This document shows, piece by piece, positions 53,607 to 63,733 of a DNA stretch of 64,000 bases. The DNA lies in assembly GCF_000429305.1 (NCBI RefSeq), contig NZ_AUBP01000026.1, forward strand, positions 1-64,000. The letters are read 5' to 3'. The notes under the pieces are model-generated. The model was not told where the DNA came from. It searched no databases and saw only the letters and a program-made list of their open reading frames with translations. Made by a program: the position numbers and the translations under genes. The stretch's first letter is position 1; each line of letters starts with the position of its first letter. This stretch comes from Desulfovibrio inopinatus DSM 10711 (GTDB lineage: Bacteria > Desulfobacterota > Desulfovibrionia > Desulfovibrionales > Desulfovibrionaceae).

Positions 53607-56012
53607 TCACAGCATGTCAACGGGATCAAGGTCCAGTCTTACCTTGAGTTTCGAGTTCGGCGGCTGACTTCTCGCCAATATCGTATAGATATGTCGAATG
53701 TCTGGCCACGCCTCAGCCTTCAGTAAGCAATTAAAGCGTCTGCGTCCGGCAACCATAGGTAAAGGAGCGGGGACCGGCCCTAACACGCGAACATGGCCGG
53801 CAGATTGACGAATAAGCTCACCAGCACGAGATACCGCTATGGAACCGTCCTCCCAATCTTTGGGATAATCAAGACGAATAAGTCCCAGTTTGACAAATGG
53901 CGGATATAAAAATTTACGTCGTTTTTCGAGTTCTTCTTCGTAAAATCGCTCATAATCGGCATGAAGCACATGCTGCCAAAAAGGGTCCACCGGATTACGC
54001 GTTTGAAGAAGAACACGACCTGGTTTATCTCCACGTCCAGCCCGGCCCGACATCTGCACAAGCAATTGAAATGCCCGCTCCGCCGCCCGAAAATCGGGAA
54101 GGTTGCGCCCCATATCGCCATCAACAGCAATAGCCAGCGTCACATCGGGAAAATGATGCCCCTTGGATAACATCTGCGTGCCGACAAGAATTTGCGCTTT
54201 CTTTTGACCAAACTCGGCAAGAATCTCCTCGGCTCTCCCTGGCCGGCGGGCACTGTCGCGATCCAATCGTAATATCGAAGTATTGGGCGGTAAAATACCG
54301 GGCAATTGTTCCTGCAACAGTTCGGTGCCCTCTCCCATGGGAACAAACGAACACCCTCCACATGTCGGGCATGGCTTAGGGAACGGAAACGATAACCCAC
54401 AATAATGACAGATAAGACGCTCACGCTTTTTGTGGTAGGTCAGGCTCAATTCGCATTCCGGACACTTCACCGTTTCTTCGCATTCGCTGCAATACAGAAC
54501 GGGAGCATACCCTCGCCGATTCAGCATGATGACGGCCTGATCTCCCGCTTCAATCGTTTCTCGCAACGCCACAACTGTGCGTTCAGCTAAAGGTCCACCC
54601 TTGGCCGCCTGTTCCGGGGATAGACACGTTGACGACACCGCCGATGTTTCTTGAACTGTAACGAGTTCGACTTCCGGCAATACCGCCGAATGAACACGAT
54701 TTTTCAACGAAATTAATGGGACAGCGCCTTGCTTAGCGGCATAATACGTTTTGAGATCGGGTGTTGCGGAGCCGAGAACAAGCACGGCACGATGGCGTTG
54801 CGCTAAAAACCACGCGAGTTCCTTGGCCTGATATGGCAAACGCTCATCCTGTTTAAAAGAGGTATCGTGCTCTTCATCGAGAATAATCAGGCCGATATCG
54901 GAAAGAGGCAGGAACAGCGCAGAACGTGCTCCAACAATAAAAAGCGATCCTTCGGCCTTAGACGCCTTGGAAAATACATCTTGCCTCGCGGTCGGAGACA
55001 GTGAACCGTGGTACAACATTCCTGGAAATCCAGACAGTGCTACCGTTGCATCACGCCACAACTTTCCTGCCAAAGCGACTTCAGGCGCCAGGAGCAACAC
55101 CTGCCGACCCGATTGCAATGTCCGAGCGACAAGTTCCATATAGAGACGCGTTTTCCCGCTTCCAGTCACTCCATGTACAAGTCGAACGGCAGCGGAACGA
55201 GCTTCAAGGAGTGGAACGAGCTCATTCAAGGCACTCGTTTGTTCTTCGGTCGGCTGGGGCAGACGCGCTCGCCAATTTACATCTTCATCCGTTCCTTGGA
55301 TGAGCCAATCCGCCTCATGCAATTCCGATTCTGTTTCGCGAACAAGATTGAGTGTCACCAGTCTGGCAAGAACCGATGCGATGGAGGTCCCGAAGCGAAC
55401 AGTTAATGCCGCTTTGGAGACAACACCATGATCATACAGATATTCAAGGACATCCAATTGACGTTGTGCAGATGGTCGTACAGGCCATGGAGGATCAGCC
55501 GCCAGGATAAACTGACGCTCTCTTCGTCGTCGAAACCGCTCGCGAACCAATCCCGCAGCCCAAAGTTTTGCCAACGTATATGCATCGTTTTCGTCGCAAT
55601 CACGAAGTGCTTTAGGGCTCAACGCTTTAGGATAAGCTGGATCGGAAACAACAAACGATGTTTTTGCTGTTCGTAAGCCGCTCGGAACGACCGATCCTAA
55701 AATTTTCCCAAGTGTCGTGGATTGCCGTGTCGCTAAAGAGGCTGCCATGTCCATATATCGCGTGCCGAACATGGGATGCGTTTCAAGCGGCCAAATACAA
55801 TTTTTTACAGTTATTTCTGATTCAGGCGCACTGGTCGGCCCGACAATGACACCAACGCGAATCGTGCGACCAAGGGGAACAAGAACACGTTGCCCAGGCA
55901 ACAGACTCCCCGATTGAAACCACGGTGGTACAGCGTATGTATAGGTCGCGTATGGAGCGTCAAGCAACGCGACAGCAAGGTATGATGGCATGGGGAAAAC
56001 GGGGGGATTCAT
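53607..56012 (-). CDS. priA: Primosomal replication restart helicase PriA
   Basis: Open from 56048; ATG 56012 gives 801 aa (MNPPVFPMPSYLAVALLD), and an internal ATG at 55991 is also possible. The N-terminal 3'-DNA-binding domain is YTYAVPPWFQSGSLLPGQRV. Helicase motifs: Walker A GVTGSGKTRLY, DEEHDTSFKQDERLPYQAK, and GTQMLSKGHHFPDVTLA. The zinc-binding region has CSECEETVKCPECE and CHYCG...CPTCGG. It reloads the replisome at stalled forks. A perfect hairpin (56014-56047) touches the proposed start. Confidence 0.93.
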   Translation of the reverse strand: MNPPVFPMPSYLAVALLDAPYATYTYAVPPWFQSGSLLPGQRVLVPLGRTIRVGVIVGPTSAPESEITVKNCIWPLETHPMFGTRYMDMAASLATRQSTTLGKILGSVVPSGLRTAKTSFVVSDPAYPKALSPKALRDCDENDAYTLAKLWAAGLVRERFRRRRERQFILAADPPWPVRPSAQRQLDVLEYLYDHGVVSKAALTVRFGTSIASVLARLVTLNLVRETESELHEADWLIQGTDEDVNWRARLPQPTEEQTSALNELVPLLEARSAAVRLVHGVTGSGKTRLYMELVARTLQSGRQVLLLAPEVALAGKLWRDATVALSGFPGMLYHGSLSPTARQDVFSKASKAEGSLFIVGARSALFLPLSDIGLIILDEEHDTSFKQDERLPYQAKELAWFLAQRHRAVLVLGSATPDLKTYYAAKQGAVPLISLKNRVHSAVLPEVELVTVQETSAVSSTCLSPEQAAKGGPLAERTVVALRETIEAGDQAVIMLNRRGYAPVLYCSECEETVKCPECELSLTYHKKRERLICHYCGLSFPFPKPCPTCGGCSFVPMGEGTELLQEQLPGILPPNTSILRLDRDSARRPGRAEEILAEFGQKKAQILVGTQMLSKGHHFPDVTLAIAVDGDMGRNLPDFRAAERAFQLLVQMSGRAGRGDKPGRVLLQTRNPVDPFWQHVLHADYERFYEEELEKRRKFLYPPFVKLGLIRLDYPKDWEDGSIAVSRAGELIRQSAGHVRVLGPVPAPLPMVAGRRRFNCLLKAEAWPDIRHIYTILARSQPPNSKLKVRLDLDPVDML

Positions 56013-56013
56013 A

Positions 56014-56047
56014 TGTTCCCGGATGCGCCAATTCGCATCCGGGAACA
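56014..56047 (-). promoter_or_regulatory. Perfect hairpin between galU and priA start
   Basis: 14-bp arms TGTTCCCGGATGCG / CGCATCCGGGAACA, 6-nt loop, no T-run on either strand. It lies 13 nt after the galU stop and 1 nt before the proposed priA ATG. Either it ends galU mRNA, or it hides the priA ribosome site. Confidence 0.6.
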
Positions 56048-56060
56048 AAAAGAAAGCCGA

Positions 56061-56933
56061 CTAGCCTTTGTACGGCAACAGCTCTTTGAGACGTTGGACA
56101 AGATCATCACGCAGAGTTTCATCCTGCAAGGCAAAATAGATATTGGCTGTCAGGTAGTCGGACCAATCGCCGGTATCGAAACGTTGTCCTCGAATTTTGA
56201 CGGCAAGCAATCGGTTACTCTTGGCGAGTTCCTTCATGGCGTCCGTCAATTGAATTTCACCACCGTGACCGGGGCTCAGATTTTCGAGATGTTCAAAAAT
56301 ATCGGGGAACAGAATATATCGACCGACAATAGCCAATCGAGACGGAGCTTCACTAACTTTCGGCTTTTCCACGAGATCGCGAACCCGGTACATTCCAGGG
56401 GCAAACTCGTCACCACGAATAATACCGTAATTGGATACTTTATCGCTCGGCACTTCCACTACACCGACAACCGGCATATGCTCAGAATGCGCCACAGCCA
56501 TAAGCTGTTTGATACCCGGTTCCATACCGAACATAAGGTCGTCGCCAACCATCAGGGCAAACGGATCGTTGCCGACAGCGGCTTTTGCACACAATACGGC
56601 ATGCCCCAAACCAAGTTGACGTTTTTGGCGCACGCTGATGATGTTGACCATCTCGGCCACATCATGAACCATTTTGAGCGTATCCATTTTGTTCGTGCGT
56701 TTCAGCACGTCTTCCAGCGCAAGGTTGTAATCAAAATGATCTTCAATAATGGTTTTGTTGCGGTTGGTGACAAAAACGACATCTGTCAACCCAGCTCCCT
56801 GCGCTTCCTCAACAACGTATTGCACAACGGGTTTGTTATAAACCGGGAGCATCTCTTTGGGTACGTTTTTCGTTGCAGGTAATGACCGCGTTCCCCATCC
56901 GGCGACGGGAACGACCACTTTTTTGATTTCCAT
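56061..56933 (-). CDS. galU: UTP--glucose-1-phosphate uridylyltransferase
   Basis: AAGGAG lies six bases before ATG 56933, giving 290 aa starting MEIKKVVVPVAGWGTRSLPA. Nucleotidyltransferase motifs: the N-terminal signature with KNVPKEMLPVYNKPVVQYVV, GDDLMFGMEPGIKQLM, and EVPSDKVSNYGIIRGDE. It makes UDP-glucose from UTP and glucose 1-phosphate for envelope polysaccharides. Downstream of glmM on the same strand; the gap between them holds no gene. Confidence 0.95.
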   Translation of the reverse strand: MEIKKVVVPVAGWGTRSLPATKNVPKEMLPVYNKPVVQYVVEEAQGAGLTDVVFVTNRNKTIIEDHFDYNLALEDVLKRTNKMDTLKMVHDVAEMVNIISVRQKRQLGLGHAVLCAKAAVGNDPFALMVGDDLMFGMEPGIKQLMAVAHSEHMPVVGVVEVPSDKVSNYGIIRGDEFAPGMYRVRDLVEKPKVSEAPSRLAIVGRYILFPDIFEHLENLSPGHGGEIQLTDAMKELAKSNRLLAVKIRGQRFDTGDWSDYLTANIYFALQDETLRDDLVQRLKELLPYKG

Positions 56934-57149
56934 GCTCATCTCCTTGGAGGACACGCAATCCAAATAGTTGAAAAGTCCGATAGCTGCACGTAGGTAGATA
57001 CCAGTCCGAACAGACTGAAATTCATACCTGTTCTGCGTTCATGGTCATAATGAGTTCCGCTATGAGCCTATGACTTTTACCGAAAAGAGTCCAGCCAGGA
57101 AAAAGAAAAAGCGTTAGCATCGCGTGGTCAATGTGCAATGGTGCTTGCT

Positions 57150-58502
57150 TTAGCGCAACGTTTCGCGAATGAGATCAGCCAAATCATTAGCTGTGGATTC
57201 AACAAGCGAATGCTCTTTGCCTTCCACCATGACACGTGCGACAGATTCCGTTCCCGAATAGCGCAACAAGACCCGTCCAGTTCCGGCAAGTCGCTTTTCG
57301 GCTTCGACAACGGCCGTGGTGATTTGAGGAACTTCGTCAAACGGTATCTTCTTTTTCACATGGACGTTGATCAGTTCTTGAGGAAATGGTTCGAGAAGTC
57401 TCGACAAACTGGAAAGCGGTTTGTCTTTCTCAATCATAATACGAATCAACTGCAATGCTGCCAGAATACCGTCTCCGGTGGTACTGTGATCAAGAAAAAT
57501 GAGATGCCCTGATTGCTCACCGCCAAAAGGCAGATTTTTTCGGCGCATCGCTTCAACAACATAGCGGTCACCAACAGGCGTGCGCAATAATTGGCCGTTG
57601 TTGTCGTTCATGAACACTTCGAGCGCCATATTGCTCATAACGGTCGAAACAAGCGTATTCCCCGGTAATTCGTTGCGTTCCATCATATCCTTGGCAACGA
57701 TAGCCATAATCTGATCACCGTCCAGAATCTTGCCGGTTTCATCAACGACGATGGTACGGTCAGCGTCGCCATCAAGGGCTATACCAATATCCGCTCCGAC
57801 TTCCTTGACCTTTTCAGCCACAACTTGCGGATAGAGAGAACCAACTTTCCGGTTAATGTTCATCCCATTGGGTTCAATCCCAATAGGGAAGACAGTCGCT
57901 CCGAGTTCTTCAAAAACAAGCGGGGCCATGCGATACGCCGCCCCGTTGGCACAATCTACCGCGATTTTGAGACCATCAAAGGTCATGTCCAATGGAATGG
58001 AATTCTTGAGGTAAACGATATACCGGCCGGGGCTATCTTGAATTTTACGGGCACGTCCGACGGATTCCGGCGTCGGATAATCCCATTCCGTGTTGGGATC
58101 CATCACTTTGGCCGAAATTTCATTTTCAACATAATCAGGTAATTTGAAGCCTAACCCATCGAAAAACTTGATTCCATTATCCATATAGGGATTATGGGAC
58201 GCTGAAATAACCACCCCGACATCGGCGCGCATGTTCTTCGTCAAAAATGAAATCGCCGGCGTGGGCATTGGTCCCACCATGAATACATCCATTCCGGCAG
58301 CACAGAATCCCGAGGTCATGGCATTTTCAAAAATATACCCGGAAAGACGAGTGTCTTTACCAATAACGACCCGATGACGCTTATGACCATTGCGGAAATA
58401 TTGCCCGGCTGCCAATCCCAGCCGCAAGGCGACTTCAGGAGTCATGGGATGTATATTGACCTGGCCACGAAGCCCGTCTGTTCCAAATAGTCGCCCTGTC
58501 AT
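57150..58502 (-). CDS. glmM: Phosphoglucosamine mutase
   Basis: Start ATG 58502 has GGAGGGGAC directly upstream, giving 450 aa beginning [20 protein letters not shown], the standard GlmM start. The phosphoserine loop [18 protein letters not shown] puts the active Ser at residue 102, the same number as in E. coli. Metal loop DGDADR, sugar-binding GGEQSGH and C-terminal phosphate-binding RYSGTE are all present. It converts GlcN-6-P to GlcN-1-P for peptidoglycan and LPS. It follows cdaA-cdaR, the conserved c-di-AMP gene trio. Confidence 0.96.
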   Translation of the reverse strand: MTGRLFGTDGLRGQVNIHPMTPEVALRLGLAAGQYFRNGHKRHRVVIGKDTRLSGYIFENAMTSGFCAAGMDVFMVGPMPTPAISFLTKNMRADVGVVISASHNPYMDNGIKFFDGLGFKLPDYVENEISAKVMDPNTEWDYPTPESVGRARKIQDSPGRYIVYLKNSIPLDMTFDGLKIAVDCANGAAYRMAPLVFEELGATVFPIGIEPNGMNINRKVGSLYPQVVAEKVKEVGADIGIALDGDADRTIVVDETGKILDGDQIMAIVAKDMMERNELPGNTLVSTVMSNMALEVFMNDNNGQLLRTPVGDRYVVEAMRRKNLPFGGEQSGHLIFLDHSTTGDGILAALQLIRIMIEKDKPLSSLSRLLEPFPQELINVHVKKKIPFDEVPQITTAVVEAEKRLAGTGRVLLRYSGTESVARVMVEGKEHSLVESTANDLADLIRETLR

Positions 58503-58629
58503 GTCCCCTCCGATTTGAGAATTCGCTGTCATCTGCTCGAACGGCAGTCCATTACATTTTCAATACGATAAGACGTCTCCATGGAATCACGCATCCATGC
58601 AACATCGTCTTCTGAACAATCCGTCTACG

Positions 58630-59559
58630 TTACGGAGTGGGTTCGCTCGTGGGAACCGCAGGCAAAGGTACGGAAACCTGAATCGTCTTTGGTTTTTTCT
58701 CGATCAGGCTTACCCCTTCGGGGCCGACCACTTCGTATTCAAGTTCGTGGAGTCCCGGTTCAAGCGTCGAGGGAAGTTTGAGCACAGCGCGTACTCCATC
58801 ATTCAGCTTGCCCTGCTGCTCCATCAAAACAGGAGCATTCACAACAACACCGACCTGCTTAGGAGAGTAAGTAATATTGCCACCGGGATCGTTGGGTATA
58901 ATAAGCGGCACAGTAAGACGCACTTTTTTAAATACAGGAGCCATGACAAGACTGGCCTCCACAGAAACAGGATTGGCCTCCACATTGTCCGGCATATCGA
59001 GTTCAATAGGAGATTTCCATTGAGTAAATGGTTCCGCAGGAATCACCAAAGGAAGTGTTTTAATTTCATCAATTTCAGACACATCGGACTTGGGCCCACT
59101 CAACTGCGCCGTGTTCGGCGTTGGTTGCGCCGAAGAAATACGATACCCGTCAGGAATCTTTCCTTTCAAAACAAGTTTAACAGGAACGGTCTTCGTCAAT
59201 CGTTGAGTGGCCACGACCTCCATCTTGGATGGATCGATAGCAACGACCTGAAAGATACTACTGAGTGGAATATTTGCCGGATCAAAATTGATAACATTAT
59301 TTCCGGGCTTAATACGGCTCAAATCAAGATTGTAGGCAAGACCCGCCGTATCGAAACGTTGCATCATCCCTTTGGGACCACGGACAAGGACAGCAATGGT
59401 GTTGCGGATACCACGCTCAATATAAACACCATCAGGCATCCCTGACATCTGCACACGCACATCCACCCACGAGTCCACTTTCTCCTGCCCGGTCACGATA
59501 AACCAACAAAATATAGCCAGACCCAAGGCAAGCAGACGATATGACCAATTGCCTATCAT
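58630..59559 (-). CDS. cdaR: YbbR-domain protein (CdaR-type regulator of diadenylate cyclase)
   Basis: ATG 59559 overlaps the cdaA stop (ATGA), giving 309 aa. One N-terminal membrane helix (YRLLALGLAIFCWFIVTG) is followed by extracytoplasmic YbbR repeats: VDVRVQMSGMPDGVYIERGI, TKTVPVKLVLKGKIPDGYRI, VRLTVPLIIPNDPGGNITYS. The tail is Pro/Thr-rich. In Firmicutes CdaR binds and tunes the membrane cyclase CdaA, and GlmM inhibits it; the same three genes are together here. Confidence 0.88.
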   Translation of the reverse strand: MIGNWSYRLLALGLAIFCWFIVTGQEKVDSWVDVRVQMSGMPDGVYIERGIRNTIAVLVRGPKGMMQRFDTAGLAYNLDLSRIKPGNNVINFDPANIPLSSIFQVVAIDPSKMEVVATQRLTKTVPVKLVLKGKIPDGYRISSAQPTPNTAQLSGPKSDVSEIDEIKTLPLVIPAEPFTQWKSPIELDMPDNVEANPVSVEASLVMAPVFKKVRLTVPLIIPNDPGGNITYSPKQVGVVVNAPVLMEQQGKLNDGVRAVLKLPSTLEPGLHELEYEVVGPEGVSLIEKKPKTIQVSVPLPAVPTSEPTP

Positions 59560-60323
59560 GACTGCCCCACCCACAATTCAAACAACGATTGTTTCAGCTG
59601 ACTTTCATTCATGGGAGATGAAAGCCGTCCATTCACAGCAACGGTCACCGATCCGCGTTCTTCGCTGACAACCAAGGCGGCGGCGTCGGTTTCTTCTGTG
59701 ATCCCCAAAGCGGCACGATGCCTTGTCCCCCAATTAGGATCCATATTCAGACCGGTAGCCAAAGGAAGGATGCAGGACACAGCCACAATTCGATCACCTT
59801 TCACGACAACCGCTCCGTCATGTAAAGGGGCTGCAGTATTGAAAACACTCAGCAAAATTTCCTTTTTAATGGGAGCTATGAGCTCCGTCCCTTTCGCCAT
59901 GACATCGCCAAGAGGGACAGATCGCTCTAAGACGATCAATGCTCCCGTGCGAGTTTTCGCCAGGTGAAACAAGGTCAACACCAACTCTTGGACAATTTCT
60001 TCGCTGGGGAGCGTTTTCTTTTGCATGAAAATAAGCCGCGTTGCTCCCATTTGCGATAAGCCCTTCCGGATATCGGCCTGAAAAATAATGACAATGACCA
60101 AAATAAAGGAACCCAGAAAGTTGGTCAGAAGCCAATGCAGCGTATAGAGACCAAATGTACCGGAGAGGTAGTACAAGACAAGCAACAACACCATGCCATA
60201 AATAATGGACACAGCGCGTGTGCCTTTGATGAGTAGAAGGAGCCGATAAAATATCGTGGCAACTAGAAATACATCTAAGGCCTCTCGCCAACCGATATCA
60301 AGAGTTGTCAGCCATTGCAGCAT
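59556..60323 (-). CDS. cdaA: Membrane diadenylate cyclase
   Basis: 255 aa. Three membrane helices in the first ~95 residues (LDVFLVATIFYRLLLLI, ISIIYGMVLLLVLYYLSG, LLTNFLGSFILVIVIIF), then a DAC domain with the ATP motifs LHDGAVVV and GTRHRAALGITEETDA, the DGA and RHR signatures of diadenylate cyclases. It makes c-di-AMP from two ATP. Overlaps cdaR by 4 nt and precedes glmM, the same order as in Bacillus and Listeria. Confidence 0.93.
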   Translation of the reverse strand: MLQWLTTLDIGWREALDVFLVATIFYRLLLLIKGTRAVSIIYGMVLLLVLYYLSGTFGLYTLHWLLTNFLGSFILVIVIIFQADIRKGLSQMGATRLIFMQKKTLPSEEIVQELVLTLFHLAKTRTGALIVLERSVPLGDVMAKGTELIAPIKKEILLSVFNTAAPLHDGAVVVKGDRIVAVSCILPLATGLNMDPNWGTRHRAALGITEETDAAALVVSEERGSVTVAVNGRLSSPMNESQLKQSLFELWVGQS

Positions 60324-60507
60324 GGTTTTATCGTACTCAAGGAGGAGTGTTTGGAATTATGTATCCCGAAGAGCCAAAGGAGATCGTGGCCTACCGGGGA
60401 GGAAACGTCATAGTGTGGCGTTTAACCAATCGATATTGTTTTTTCATGCGAACTTGCGGTCTTGTCAAGAAAACAAACATCCTTGCCACATCCGCACAGT
60501 AATTCTC

Positions 60508-61389
60508 TCACGCCTCAGATGCTGCCGTGATCGCATGCGCCGTGACCAATCCTTGACGAGCAGCCGCAACATCGTGAACCCGGTGAATACCGACTCCGCG
60601 CATAAATAACGTAACCGTTGCTGCGAGCGTTGCCGCGCCTCGGTCCGCCGTGGCCAAGCCCAACAAATGTTGAAAGAGCGACTTGTTGGATAACCCCATA
60701 AAAACAGGTCGTCCCAAACTCATGAGACGATCCACGTTTCCAAGCAACATCAAATTGTGTTCAAGCGTCTTACCAAAACCAATACCAGGATCAAGTACAA
60801 TTCGCTCTTCGCGTACTCCTGCGCGTGTCAGCACGCCGAGACGCTCTTCGAAAAATGCTATGACGTCATCAACCACGTTATCGTATTGTGGATTGATCTG
60901 CATCTCCTTTGGGCGTCCTGAGGAATGCATCAAAACGTATCCGGGATTTTCCTGAGCAATGACATCGATAAGAGCCGGATCAAATCGACATGCAGAAACA
61001 TCATTAATAATACTCGCACCGGCATCCAAAGCAGCAGCAGCTGTACTCGCACGATACGTATCTACAGAAATGGCAACAGGTCCTTCAGGGCGCTCCAACC
61101 GATACAATCCCTCAACGACTGGTGTCACACGGCGACGCTCTTCTATCATACTCACAGGATCGGAGCCGGGACGCGTAGACTCTCCGCCGATATCAAGAAT
61201 GTCGGCCCCCTGCTTCAGCAGGGTGATGCTGTAGGCCAAGGCGGTTTTCGCATCGTGCAGCCGTCCACCATCAAAAAAGGAGTCCGGCGTCACATTGACT
61301 ATGCCTGCAATCAAAAAAGGGGCAGGGCCGAGAACCCTGCCCCCTCGTATTTCCCATGAGACAGTCGGGATGTTCGAATTAGTGTTCAT
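60508..61389 (-). CDS. folP: Dihydropteroate synthase
   Basis: The longest frame starts at 61563, inside ftsH. The real start is ATG 61389 (or the adjacent ATG 61392), overlapping the ftsH end by ~11 nt, giving 293 aa. TIM-barrel motifs: GIVNVTPDSFFDGG (pterin and PPi binding), ADILDIGGESTRPGSDPV, ISVDTYRASTAAAALDAGAS, LDPGIGFGKT, and FMGLSNKSLFQHL. It joins p-aminobenzoate to the pterin in folate synthesis and is the sulfonamide target. Confidence 0.94.
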   Translation of the reverse strand: MNTNSNIPTVSWEIRGGRVLGPAPFLIAGIVNVTPDSFFDGGRLHDAKTALAYSITLLKQGADILDIGGESTRPGSDPVSMIEERRRVTPVVEGLYRLERPEGPVAISVDTYRASTAAAALDAGASIINDVSACRFDPALIDVIAQENPGYVLMHSSGRPKEMQINPQYDNVVDDVIAFFEERLGVLTRAGVREERIVLDPGIGFGKTLEHNLMLLGNVDRLMSLGRPVFMGLSNKSLFQHLLGLATADRGAATLAATVTLFMRGVGIHRVHDVAAARQGLVTAHAITAASEA

Positions 61390-63439
61390 CATCTCCCGAA
61401 TTCCCGCCATCTTTTCGCGGTTGTCCGACATTGCCATACCGACTTTTAGACGCTTCGTCCGCCGATGCAGACGATTCGGATGTGCCCTGCTCGTGCTGTT
61501 CTGTGTCGGCATTTCCGTTCGTGTCCCCACCGCTCGTTTCATCGCTGGCTTCCGTGTCATCATCAGATTCCAGCTTAAACTCTTCTTGCGCCTGGGAACC
61601 CGTTGGACTCTGTTCTGCAGGACTTTGGGTGGACAATTCCGGTTCGGGCAGCGGCTCGCCTTTCATAATACGTGTAATATCGTCACCGGAGATGGTTTCG
61701 CGTTCAAGCAACGCGGCTGCCACTTTTTCAAGTTCATCGCGGTGATCTTCGAGGAGCTTACGAGCCTCCTTATGAGAAGTTTCAACAATCAGACGAACTT
61801 CGGCGTCGATTTCCATGGCGGTCTGTTCACTGAAATTCTTGTGGTGAACCAACTCACGGCCAAGAAAAATCTCATCGTCTTTCTCGCCGTATGAAAGAGG
61901 ACCGAGCTTGTCACTCATCCCCCACTTGCAGACCATGCTACGTGCCAAGTTGGTAGCACGCTCAATGTCGTTGGAAGCGCCGGTGGTCAATTGATTGAGA
62001 ATCATCTCTTCTGCGACGCGCCCCCCCAGCAAGACCTGAAGGTTGTTGAGCAGAAAGCTCTTGCTGTAATTATGTCGTTCATCCACGGGCAGTTGCTGCG
62101 TTACACCCAACGCGCGACCACGCGGAATGATAGAAACCTTGTGAACAGGATCGGTTCCGGGAAGCAACATCGCCACTAACGCATGGCCGCCTTCATGGTA
62201 GGCCGTCGTCGTTTTTTCTTCTTCACTCAAAATAACGCTACGGCGTTCCTTGCCCATCAAAACTTTGTCTTTTGCCGTCTCGAAATCCAGCATGACCACA
62301 GCGTCACGACCAAGTTTGGCAGCAGCCAGCGCGGCTTCGTTGACAAGGTTCTCAAGGTCGGCTCCAGAAAAACCGGGAGTTCCCCGAGCGAGGACTTCCA
62401 AATCTACTTCCCCGGCCAACGGTGTTTTCCGCGTGTGGACTTCAAGAATCTTCTTACGGCCGCGCAAGTCCGGCGTTGGTACAACGACCTGACGGTCAAA
62501 ACGACCGGGACGTAAAAGAGCCGGGTCAAGAACATCCGGACGGTTGGTGGCGGCAATGAGAATGACGCCTTCGTTGGATTCAAAACCGTCCATCTCGACA
62601 AGCAATTGGTTCAAAGTCTGTTCGCGTTCATCGTGTCCGCCTCCCAGCCCAGCTCCACGCTGCCGACCAACTGCATCGATTTCATCGATAAAGATAAGGC
62701 ACGGTGCATTTTTTTTGCCCTGAACAAACAAGTCGCGCACACGGGCCGCACCAACACCAACAAACATTTCCACGAAATCCGAACCGGAAATGGAGAAGAA
62801 GGGAACGCCAGCTTCCCCGGCAACAGCGCGGGCCAAGAGTGTTTTCCCTGTACCGGGCGACCCGACGAGCAACACCCCTTTCGGAATGCGACCGCCAAGC
62901 CGGGTAAACTTCTTGGGTTCACTCAAGAACTCGACAATTTCCGAGAGTTCTTCTTTGGCTTCATCCACCCCTGCCACGTCTGCAAAGGTGACACGCGTTG
63001 TATCCTGTGAAATCATGCGCGCCCGAGATCGGCCAAACGACAAGGCTTTGCCTGATCCGTTCTGCATCTGGCGCATGAAGAAAATCCAAACCCCAATAAG
63101 CAGGAGCATCGGAAACCATGATACAAGGATTGTCATGTACCACGGTGATTCCTCCGCCGGCTCGGCCATAACCTGCACTTTGTTTTTGATGAGCTTGGAG
63201 ACAAGCGTAGGATCTTCCGGCGCATATGTGACAAAGCTCTCATCGTCGCTTGTCACACCATTGATACGCTGGCCGTGCATTTTCACAGCCGTAATTTTGC
63301 CGCTGTCAACCTTTTCGATAAAATCAGAATACGAAAGCTTGCGTTGCCCCTGCTGAGGCTGGTTGAAAAGATTGAAAAGAACGACCATGAGCAGGGAAAT
63401 GGCCGCCCACAGCATCAGGTTCTTGGCGAAGCTATTCAA
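61379..63439 (-). CDS. ftsH: Membrane-bound ATP-dependent zinc metalloprotease FtsH
   Basis: 686 aa. Two membrane helices (about 8-26 and 103-121) flank a periplasmic domain. The AAA module has Walker A GSPGTGKT at 193-200, the pore motif [12 protein letters not shown], Walker [12 protein letters not shown] and the SRH region. The protease zinc site is HEGGH at 415-419. The C-terminal ~70 residues are acidic, Ser/Gly/Thr-rich low complexity, a longer tail than in E. coli. It degrades unneeded membrane proteins and short-lived regulators. First gene of ftsH-folP on the minus strand. Confidence 0.97.
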   Translation of the reverse strand: MNSFAKNLMLWAAISLLMVVLFNLFNQPQQGQRKLSYSDFIEKVDSGKITAVKMHGQRINGVTSDDESFVTYAPEDPTLVSKLIKNKVQVMAEPAEESPWYMTILVSWFPMLLLIGVWIFFMRQMQNGSGKALSFGRSRARMISQDTTRVTFADVAGVDEAKEELSEIVEFLSEPKKFTRLGGRIPKGVLLVGSPGTGKTLLARAVAGEAGVPFFSISGSDFVEMFVGVGAARVRDLFVQGKKNAPCLIFIDEIDAVGRQRGAGLGGGHDEREQTLNQLLVEMDGFESNEGVILIAATNRPDVLDPALLRPGRFDRQVVVPTPDLRGRKKILEVHTRKTPLAGEVDLEVLARGTPGFSGADLENLVNEAALAAAKLGRDAVVMLDFETAKDKVLMGKERRSVILSEEEKTTTAYHEGGHALVAMLLPGTDPVHKVSIIPRGRALGVTQQLPVDERHNYSKSFLLNNLQVLLGGRVAEEMILNQLTTGASNDIERATNLARSMVCKWGMSDKLGPLSYGEKDDEIFLGRELVHHKNFSEQTAMEIDAEVRLIVETSHKEARKLLEDHRDELEKVAAALLERETISGDDITRIMKGEPLPEPELSTQSPAEQSPTGSQAQEEFKLESDDDTEASDETSGGDTNGNADTEQHEQGTSESSASADEASKSRYGNVGQPRKDGGNSGDDEH

Positions 63440-63639
63440 ACGGGAAACCTCCGTCGAAGTGTAAACAATTGGTTGCGTGCGAAGTACGTCATGTCAATTG
63501 AGACAGTGCAATCAAGCATGTCTATTTTTAGCAAGAAACCGGCGTGCATCACATTATCGTCCATCCTGGATACAAGGGGTAGGAAAAACACCTGTTGACC
63601 CCAGCCCGAAAATTGATATTTTGAGCGCCCCACGCAAAT

Positions 63640-63733
63640 GGAAGCGTATCGTCACCGGTGTGGCGCCTGGACTTCAAATCCAGTGGACGGTCGAAAGGTC
63701 GTCGGTAGGTTCGACTCCTATACGCTTCCGCCA
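63640..63733 (+). tRNA. selC: tRNA-Sec (TCA), selenocysteine
   Basis: 94 nt. Long acceptor stem GGAAGCGTAT/ATACGCTTCC, anticodon stem CTGGA/TCCAG with loop CTTCAAA (anticodon TCA, reading UGA), a long variable arm (GGACGGTCGAAAGGTCGTC), T-arm loop TTCGACT and encoded GCCA end. The extended acceptor and UCA anticodon identify selenocysteine tRNA. Its last 16 nt overlap the 3' end of argH on the other strand. It implies that the genome encodes selenoproteins, typically formate dehydrogenases in this group. Confidence 0.95.
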
